Source: Micrococcales bacterium (GTDB lineage: Bacteria; Actinomycetota; Actinomycetes; S36-B12; UBA5976). Taken from it: a stretch of 19,672 bases of DNA. Under the pieces are notes generated by a model, which was given only the letters and a program-made list of their open reading frames with translations, did no database searches and was not told the origin of the DNA. Positions 14,394 to 19,672 of this stretch are shown piece after piece (position 1 is the stretch's first letter; each line of letters starts with the position of its first letter). Location of the stretch: the NCBI GenBank assembly GCA_024640585.1, contig JAHEEQ010000047.1:1-19672 (forward strand), written 5' to 3'. A program made the position numbers and the translations under genes.

Positions 14394-15176
14394 ATGAACC
14401 ACCTCTCTCAATTGCTGTCTGACAATCAGTTCAGCATTGTTTACAACATGCTTTCACTTGGCTTGGCAAGCATGCTCTTTACATCACTGTTCCTATTCAT
14501 ATCGCGCGATCGGGTCCTACCTCGCTATCGAATGGCTGTGACAGTTTCAGCAACCGTAACTGCAATTGCTGCTTACCACTACTTCCGCATGTTTGATTCA
14601 TTCAATCACGCATTTGCTGGTATGGAAAATAATCCGTATGCATACAACGTCGGATACCGATACGTCGACTGGCTACTAACTGTGCCGTTGCTTCTTGTCG
14701 AAACAGTTGCAGTTCTTGCAATTGGTCGCATGTTGCAAAAGCAGTTGCTTAACCGTTTGGTTCCAGCTGCCGCAGCGATGATCGTTTTGGGATACCCAGG
14801 CGATGCAAAATTGGATCTTTTTGGAATTGGAGCTCCAGTATGGGGCGCACTTTCAACAATTCCATTCCTATACATTCTTTACATCTTGTTTGTTGAACTT
14901 ACCAAGAGTCTCGAACGTCAATCAGAACAAGTACGGGAAACAGTCAAGAAATTGCGCATCTTGCTTATTGCAACTTGGGGCGTTTACCCGATCACTTTCA
15001 TTTTGGCGATGAATGCAGAAGGATTCGATGCAGGCGCATTTGTGAATCGAGAAATCGGATACACAATTGCAGACGTCCTGGCCAAGTGCCTATACGGTCT
15101 GGTCATCTTCAAGATTGCTCGGATGAAGTCAGCGGAAGACAGCAAAGAATTCGCTGAATCTGAATACCGCGACTAA
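14394..15176 (+). CDS. Actinorhodopsin (light-driven proton pump, xanthorhodopsin-like)
   Basis: The 260-residue type 1 rhodopsin has helix C RYVDWLLTVPLLLVE: D92 (Schiff-base counterion), T96 and E103 (proton donor) form the D-T-E motif of an outward proton pump. L100 at the spectral-tuning position predicts green absorption. H62 matches the proteorhodopsin H75 partner of the counterion. K231 in ADVLAKCLYG binds retinal. WGALSTIPF at 150-158 has a Gly (probably G151) where pumps able to bind a carotenoid antenna have one instead of Trp. The pump would add proton-motive force in light. ATG 14394 is preferred because GAGGAG lies at 14384-14389; an earlier frame opening at 14328 falls inside the leader hairpins. 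A strong terminator follows, making it a single-gene unit. No retinal or carotenoid synthesis gene is in the window. Confidence 0.96.
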   Translation: MNHLSQLLSDNQFSIVYNMLSLGLASMLFTSLFLFISRDRVLPRYRMAVTVSATVTAIAAYHYFRMFDSFNHAFAGMENNPYAYNVGYRYVDWLLTVPLLLVETVAVLAIGRMLQKQLLNRLVPAAAAMIVLGYPGDAKLDLFGIGAPVWGALSTIPFLYILYILFVELTKSLERQSEQVRETVKKLRILLIATWGVYPITFILAMNAEGFDAGAFVNREIGYTIADVLAKCLYGLVIFKIARMKSAEDSKEFAESEYRD

Positions 15177-15187
15177 TTTGCACATAT

Positions 15188-15225
15188 GAGTGGGGCAGTC
15201 AAAAACTGCCCCACTCTTCTTTTAT
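15188..15225 (+). terminator. Terminator of the actinorhodopsin gene
   Basis: A perfect 12-bp stem (15188-15199 with 15205-15216), a CAAAA loop and the tract TTCTTTTAT make this the strongest intrinsic terminator in the window. It begins 11 bases after the stop codon. Confidence 0.93.
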
Positions 15226-15259
15226 AGCAACAAATGAAAAATTGAGGCAGAATCAACAC

Positions 15260-16726
15260 ATGACTCTTCGTGCGCTAGTGACTGGTGCAACCGGATACGT
15301 TGGTGGCAGGTTGGTAAGTCGCTTACTCGAAGAGGGTTTTCAGGTTCGAGTCATGGCTCGAAACGTCGACAAACTTCGTGACTATCCATGGATAAATCAA
15401 GTTGAAGTGGTTCAGGCTGATGCTGAAGACGAAAGTACGCTTTCAAAGGCTCTGGATTCAATTGATGTCGCCTACTACATGTTGCACTCACTATCTGAAC
15501 ACGAAGGCTTCGAAACTATCGAAGCAATCATGGCCAGAAACTTTGGAAATGCCGCAAAACGAGCAAATGTAAAACGAATTGTTTATCTTGGAGGAATCTC
15601 TCCAGCAAATACAGAACTAAGTATTCACTTAGAATCGCGCAAACACACCGGAGAAGTCTTACGAGAATCTGGTGTACCAACCACAGAATTGCGAGCTGCA
15701 ATCATCATTGGTTCTGGTAGCGCTAGCTTTGAAATGTTGCGGTATCTAACTGAACGATTACCATTCATGATCACACCAAAATGGCTAAACAATCGTGTGC
15801 AGCCAATAGCAATTCGTGATGTATTGCATTACTTGGTTCAAGCTGGTCGAGAAAACAGTTCAGAAAGCCACATCGGCGACATCGGCGGGCCAGACATCAT
15901 GTATTACAAAGAGATGATGAACCGATACGCAAAAGTTGCTCGATTGCGTCCTCGCAAAATTGTTACGGTTCCAGTTCTTACTCCAAGACTTTCATCACAT
16001 TGGGTTTCACTTGTAACCCCTGTACCACGCCGGCTCGCACTTCCACTAGTTGATTCATTGGTTAACGAAGTTGTGGTTGATCCAAACATTGACGTAAGAA
16101 GTTTTCTAAATCCCCCAGCAGAAGGTTTACTTGATTTCAACACTGCAGTGAAGTTTGCTCTAGACAAAGTCCGAAACCAAGACGTTATTACGAGATGGTC
16201 ATCCGCGTCAGTGCCTGGAACGCCATCTGAGCCACTCCCAACAGATCCTGATTGGTCGGGCGGAAGTCTTTATGTGGATTTGCGCGAACAAAAGACTTTC
16301 GCAACACCAGAAAATCTTTGGAAAATTATTGAAGGAATCGGTGGCGAAAATGGTTATTACTCGATGCCGTTCTTGTGGGAAATTCGAGGGCTTTTAGATC
16401 GACTCATCGGTGGAGTTGGTCTACGAAGAGGTCGAAGAGATCCAATGCATTTGTATGTAGGCGAAACAGTAGATTTTTGGCGTGTAGAAACTTGTGATCG
16501 CGGCCAGCTACTTCGCCTTCGCGCCGAAATGAAACTGCCTGGACTTGCATGGCTCGAGTTAATTGTTGATCGCGATGAGAATGGAGAAACCATCTATAGG
16601 CAACGTGCCACATATAGACCAACTGGTTTGCTAGGTCACATGTATTGGTGGGCGGTTGCGCCATTCCATGTTTTTGTTTTTGGCTTTATGGTTAAAAAAA
16701 TTCCGGCCGCTGCTGAGCGACTTTAA
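15260..16726 (+). CDS. SDR-family NAD(P)-binding oxidoreductase with C-terminal DUF2867
   Basis: The 488-residue protein combines an N-terminal extended/atypical short-chain dehydrogenase domain (TGATGYVGGRL at about 7-17, RVMARN at the NADP-selecting position, VVQADAEDE, VKRIVYLGGI) with a C-terminal DUF2867 domain at about 335-480 (ending in Y.PTGLLGHMYWWAV..FH.FVF). Such fusions are widespread in actinobacteria and cyanobacteria. The substrate is unknown; the NADP-binding half resembles YbjT- and NmrA-like proteins, and the C-terminal half resembles a START-type cavity domain. ATG 15260 is chosen because MTLRALVTGATG is the normal family start; no good ribosome site is seen and a TTG at 15242 is possible. 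It follows the rhodopsin terminator and so has its own promoter. The stop codon lies one base from that of the convergent membrane-protein gene. Confidence 0.88.
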   Translation: MTLRALVTGATGYVGGRLVSRLLEEGFQVRVMARNVDKLRDYPWINQVEVVQADAEDESTLSKALDSIDVAYYMLHSLSEHEGFETIEAIMARNFGNAAKRANVKRIVYLGGISPANTELSIHLESRKHTGEVLRESGVPTTELRAAIIIGSGSASFEMLRYLTERLPFMITPKWLNNRVQPIAIRDVLHYLVQAGRENSSESHIGDIGGPDIMYYKEMMNRYAKVARLRPRKIVTVPVLTPRLSSHWVSLVTPVPRRLALPLVDSLVNEVVVDPNIDVRSFLNPPAEGLLDFNTAVKFALDKVRNQDVITRWSSASVPGTPSEPLPTDPDWSGGSLYVDLREQKTFATPENLWKIIEGIGGENGYYSMPFLWEIRGLLDRLIGGVGLRRGRRDPMHLYVGETVDFWRVETCDRGQLLRLRAEMKLPGLAWLELIVDRDENGETIYRQRATYRPTGLLGHMYWWAVAPFHVFVFGFMVKKIPAAAERL

Positions 16727-16727
16727 A

Positions 16728-17030
16728 TTATTTCTTTTTTGCCTTTCCAGCACCGACAATCATCATAATCAATCCAATTGGAAACGTAAACATCATCAGC
16801 CACAATGCAGAGCCACCACTATTTGAATCGCCTTCACTCCACATGTTTGATCCAGGTGCAGTACTGATCATTGCGATAATCATTGGGAAGAATGCAAAAA
16901 TTGCACCACATCCCATTGTGATTCCGCCACTTTTCACTGAATCAACGCCAGGCGTGGAGTTTTGTGAAAAGTTGACTTGTTTCAGCGGGTCTTCCCACTT
17001 AGGTAATTCATTCCCATTTTCTTCTGACAC
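16728..17030 (-). CDS. Small two-helix membrane protein, unknown function
   Basis: The 100-residue protein starts with GTG preceded by a strong AAGGGGG ribosome site. Residues 1-35 are polar. Two hydrophobic segments follow at about 40-58 (GCGAIFAFFPMIIAMISTA) and 74-95 (ALWLMMFTFPIGLIMMIVG), joined by a Gly/Ser-rich loop, and the end is GKAKKK. The lysine-rich tail suggests a cytoplasmic C-terminus, and two helices put the N-terminus inside as well. I recognise no family. Confidence 0.7.
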   Translation of the reverse strand: MSEENGNELPKWEDPLKQVNFSQNSTPGVDSVKSGGITMGCGAIFAFFPMIIAMISTAPGSNMWSEGDSNSGGSALWLMMFTFPIGLIMMIVGAGKAKKK

Positions 17031-17125
17031 GAGTTCCCCCTTTAGGTTGTAGGAAGAGTATTTATTTGTAATGGGTTTGTCTATGTTTTCAGGTTCTAAT
17101 TCCTATTAAATCACTGTAAAAGCAG

Positions 17126-17138
17126 TACATTTCGGTGA
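17126..17138 (+). promoter_or_regulatory. Candidate -10 element for a leaderless LacI-type mRNA
   Basis: TACATT at 17126-17131 is separated by seven bases from the GTG start at 17139. That spacing puts the transcription start at or next to the start codon. No ribosome site is present, which agrees with leaderless translation, common in actinobacteria. The -35 is not recognisable. Confidence 0.4.
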
Positions 17139-18146
17139 GTGAGCGAACAAAAAAAACGAGTACGCGTAGTAGACGTGGCTAGTGCTGCAGGGGTCTCAAT
17201 CAGTACAGTTTCTGAGGCACTGTCAGGAAAGAATCGTATTCCAGATGAAACTCGCGAACGAATCGCGAAAATTGCCAAAGAATTGGGATATTCGCCAAAC
17301 CCACTTGGCAAAGCTTTGCAAACTGGAAAGTTGCCGCTAATTGGTTTTCTCGTTTCTGCAATCGATCGCAAAACAGAATTCAATGCATACCGTACTTATT
17401 GGGCAGATATTTTTAGTTCTGTCACAATTGCTGCTGCCAATCGAGGTTATGGATTGGTATTACTAGCAAATCTCGAGTTGGATGCACTTCGCTCAATCCC
17501 ATTTGCCGGAATCATCGTCGTTGATACCCATGAAAACGATCCGCACCTGCACGAAGCATTGGATACTGGCCTTACAGTTGTAACCGACTACATTCAAAAT
17601 GACCCGCGCATTGCAGGAAGATTTAGAACCGAATACGCGGACTCTGTGCCATTGGCACTTGCAGAACTCGTGCGAATGGGCGCCAAAAAACTGACAGTAC
17701 TTATGCCACATGTTGCGGATGCAATCTGGGTTCAAAATGTTGCACAAGCTGCGACTAATTGGGGCAATGAAAATTCCATCCGAGTCGATTCGATTCACAT
17801 AGCAGTCGATGGAGCCGAGAACGCCAAGACAATTAATTCAATAGTTGCGAGTGGTTGCGACGGGATTTATTCTTTGATGGCACCTGAAGAATTCATGCTG
17901 GCGTTTAATCAACTGGATAAAAAACCAAAACTTGTTTTACTAGATGAAGATAGAACTGGAGAGCTTCGCGCCCAAGGTATATCGGTAACTGGTGTTTCAG
18001 TTGCAGAGTATTCACAAACCCTTGTAAATCTGCTCGTTTCTGTGATGGAACTGAAGCAGGAACCTGCTGTGGCCGACGTGCACTTCTACCTGAATTCTTT
18101 CGATAAACAGGGTAATGCCGAAGCGTTTTTGCGGGATTTGGACTAG
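17139..18146 (+). CDS. LacI-family transcriptional regulator
   Basis: The 335-residue protein has the LacI helix-turn-helix at about 8-55 (VVDVASAAGVSISTVSEALSG, then IPDETRERIAKIAKELGYSPNPLGKAL) followed by a periplasmic-binding-protein-like sensor domain of two lobes. S20-T21-V22 lie at the DNA recognition helix; the usual V-S-R-A-L after it is V-S-E-A-L here, so the common Arg/Lys is a Glu. The inducer cannot be deduced, but family members usually bind sugars or nucleosides. The downstream secreted protein gene follows after 38 bp and could be its target or operon partner. Divergent from the small membrane protein gene. Confidence 0.92.
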   Translation: MSEQKKRVRVVDVASAAGVSISTVSEALSGKNRIPDETRERIAKIAKELGYSPNPLGKALQTGKLPLIGFLVSAIDRKTEFNAYRTYWADIFSSVTIAAANRGYGLVLLANLELDALRSIPFAGIIVVDTHENDPHLHEALDTGLTVVTDYIQNDPRIAGRFRTEYADSVPLALAELVRMGAKKLTVLMPHVADAIWVQNVAQAATNWGNENSIRVDSIHIAVDGAENAKTINSIVASGCDGIYSLMAPEEFMLAFNQLDKKPKLVLLDEDRTGELRAQGISVTGVSVAEYSQTLVNLLVSVMELKQEPAVADVHFYLNSFDKQGNAEAFLRDLD

Positions 18147-18184
18147 AGTTCTACTACTCAAATTAAACAACTACTAGGAGAACT

Positions 18185-19672
18185 ATGTCCAAGATTTTTG
18201 GGACAAAAATTAAAGCGGTGATTGTGGCTATTTCTGCAATCACTCTTTCGCTCACCGGCCTAAGCGGTGCGGCAAATGCGCAAGGCAGTTCAGTCGGATT
18301 GGTTTTCATTTCCGATATGACAACTGGCGGAGTTTGGGTTGGAGACATCAGCGCAAACCCACAAGACAAAGAACTTTTCTGGTCGGCAGCTGGCTCAGCA
18401 ATCGATCAGGTTGCTACAACTGACACCATGGTTGCATGGAGCGCATCTGTATCAGAAGACAGCCAATACCAAAACAAATTATTCATAGCACCTATCGCAC
18501 ACACTGCAGAAAATGTTGTTACCGTAGATTTCGATGCAAGTGTCAGCGCTCTTGCGTCCGATCAAGCCGGCGAACGCTTTTTTGCCGTCTCAGATGGAAA
18601 AATTTGGAAAATTAATAGCAATGGAACTGGCAAAGTCGAAGTTGCAAATAATGAAATGTTGTATGCAAATTTTTGGTCACTTGCTTTTGATCCAGTGAAT
18701 CGCATTCTTTACTCAGGTAACGATGCTGCTTGGACCATCCTCAAATTCCAATTAGACAGCAACTATTTAAATGGTGGATCTGGCACAGAGATTTTTAATG
18801 ATTCAGTTGTTGAAGGAATCGACGGCTTGTTTGTGGACACTGTTGGAGATCGCCTTCTCTGGACATCATATGGTGATCAAAGTATTCACGTAATGGACAC
18901 CGATGGCAGTGGTCACGCTGTACTTTTCGATTCACTTTCATTGGGTGATGCACCATCAGGCATGATTTGGAGCGCGGCCACTAGCAAGATGTATTTCACT
19001 GTTGAGCAAAGATTTGTAGAAACAAATATCGATGGAACAAGTCCAAGAACGCTATACACAAGTGGATTCACTGGTTCAGGCTTCGAAGGATTTGCGATTG
19101 CATTTGGCGTCGAGCTTGAACCGACCGAAGATCCGGCTCCAGCTATTACTTCAATTGATCCTGAAGAAGGTCCAGTTGCAGGTGGAACTGAAGTAACCAT
19201 CACAGGCACTGGTTTCCAAAATGGCGCTGAAGTGAAAATCGGCGGCGTAACTTGCACGATTGTTTCAATCACACCAACCCAAATTGTTTGCACAACTGGC
19301 GCACATTCTGCAGGAGCTGTAAACGTTAAAGTTACAAATCCTGATGAGCAAGAAGACATTGCAACTGGTGCTTACACATACAACGCTGGTGGCGGAAACC
19401 CTGAACCAGGCAGCGTTGTTAAGTTCAACAAGACCGTTTACTTCGGTGGCGACAGCTCTGCACTTTCTTCTGATTCAAAGAAAATCTTGAACAAGATTGC
19501 TTCAAGAATCCCAAATGGTGCAACAAATGTGAAAATCAAGGTGTACTCATACGTAAAGAAGATCGCTTCTGACGTGAAGGGCAGCACATTGGCTAAATCA
19601 CGTGCAAAGTCTGTTGTTAATTACTTGAAGGCTAAATTTGCTGATGCAACCTACAAGTCAATTCCAAACGGA
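18185..19672 (+). CDS. Secreted beta-propeller / IPT-domain protein with degenerate OmpA-like end (3' partial)
   Basis: The frame is open for 496 codons to the window edge. AGGAG (18176-18180) lies 4 bases before the ATG. A signal peptide (hydrophobic core about 11-26, cleavage after ANA at 32) is followed by a region at about 35-300 with repeats such as NRILYSGND, DRLLWTSYGD and SKMYFTVE, each near a short D-x-D/N-G turn. This is the pattern of YWTD/LDL-receptor-type beta-propellers. An IPT/TIG immunoglobulin-like domain sits at about 318-400 (ITSIDPEEGPVAGGTEVTITG). The last part, from about 410, resembles an OmpA-like domain (VYFGGDSSALSSDSKKILNKIA, LAKSRAKSVVNYL), but the GHTD motif is replaced by YSYVKK. 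It is likely a wall-exposed binding protein; the ligand is unknown. Confidence 0.85.
   Translation, partial: MSKIFGTKIKAVIVAISAITLSLTGLSGAANAQGSSVGLVFISDMTTGGVWVGDISANPQDKELFWSAAGSAIDQVATTDTMVAWSASVSEDSQYQNKLFIAPIAHTAENVVTVDFDASVSALASDQAGERFFAVSDGKIWKINSNGTGKVEVANNEMLYANFWSLAFDPVNRILYSGNDAAWTILKFQLDSNYLNGGSGTEIFNDSVVEGIDGLFVDTVGDRLLWTSYGDQSIHVMDTDGSGHAVLFDSLSLGDAPSGMIWSAATSKMYFTVEQRFVETNIDGTSPRTLYTSGFTGSGFEGFAIAFGVELEPTEDPAPAITSIDPEEGPVAGGTEVTITGTGFQNGAEVKIGGVTCTIVSITPTQIVCTTGAHSAGAVNVKVTNPDEQEDIATGAYTYNAGGGNPEPGSVVKFNKTVYFGGDSSALSSDSKKILNKIASRIPNGATNVKIKVYSYVKKIASDVKGSTLAKSRAKSVVNYLKAKFADATYKSIPNG

Noticed and set aside
17112..17127. LacI operator palindrome (ACTG...CAGT) before the regulator gene
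   Set aside because: The arms are only 4 bp and the centre lacks the CG step typical of LacI-family operators.
18913..19359. Antisense frame opposite the propeller/IPT protein
   Set aside because: Low-complexity valine/serine/proline composition and no ribosome site; the plus-strand frame with signal peptide and IPT domain explains the region.
1..19672. CRISPR arrays, insertion sequences, prophage genes or integrases
   Set aside because: No regularly spaced repeats, transposase motifs or recombinase frames were found in either strand; the only mobile-element trace is the tRNA repeat pair.

Overview
The window looks like a chromosomal segment of a free-living planktonic actinobacterium, most likely a freshwater lineage of the acI / Nanopelagicales kind. 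The reasons are AT-leaning coding sequence, an actinorhodopsin-type proton pump, an actinobacterial-type heliorhodopsin, compact spacing, and secreted proteins with typical Gram-positive signal peptides and OmpA-like C-terminal domains. This assignment is inferred from gene content; no marker gene is present to prove it.

Left part (1-5034): the last codons of an OmpA-type secreted protein, then a 1272-residue secreted protein with cadherin-like and Fn3-like modules and an OmpA-like C-terminus. Their 3' ends, including an 11-bp GAAA-loop terminator, are near copies of each other, so they are tandem paralogues. Next come a beta-carbonic anhydrase and a tRNA-Arg(ACG) followed by a strong terminator.

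Small accessory stretch (4963-6601): the 3' half of the tRNA-Arg plus its terminator is repeated 453 bp downstream and brackets one YCII-family gene. A SOUL haem-binding protein gene follows, then, on the minus strand, a YefM-YoeB toxin-antitoxin pair. The YoeB toxin has no canonical start codon: the overlap junction reads ATA where ATG is expected. It was recovered by hand translation.

Glycerol block (6672-9727): glpK and glpD are divergent across 53 bp, giving a two-step route from glycerol to dihydroxyacetone phosphate. A small PH-like protein converges on the end of glpD.

Light block (10122-16726, all plus strand): a secreted Fn3-type protein, a heliorhodopsin, a 47-residue DUF2256 zinc-knuckle protein, an iron-sulfur (6-4) photolyase-family flavoprotein, an actinorhodopsin proton pump, and an SDR-DUF2867 oxidoreductase. 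The heliorhodopsin stop codon abuts the DUF2256 start, and the DUF2256 stop overlaps the photolyase start by 4 nt. The light sensor, small zinc protein and photorepair enzyme are therefore almost certainly translated from one mRNA. The actinorhodopsin has its own 182-nt leader with competing hairpins and its own terminator. This block is the most interesting part of the window.

Right part (16728-19672): a small two-helix membrane protein (minus strand), a LacI-family regulator whose start may be leaderless, and a secreted beta-propeller/IPT protein whose OmpA-like C-terminus has lost the usual peptidoglycan-binding Asp. This last gene runs off the window.
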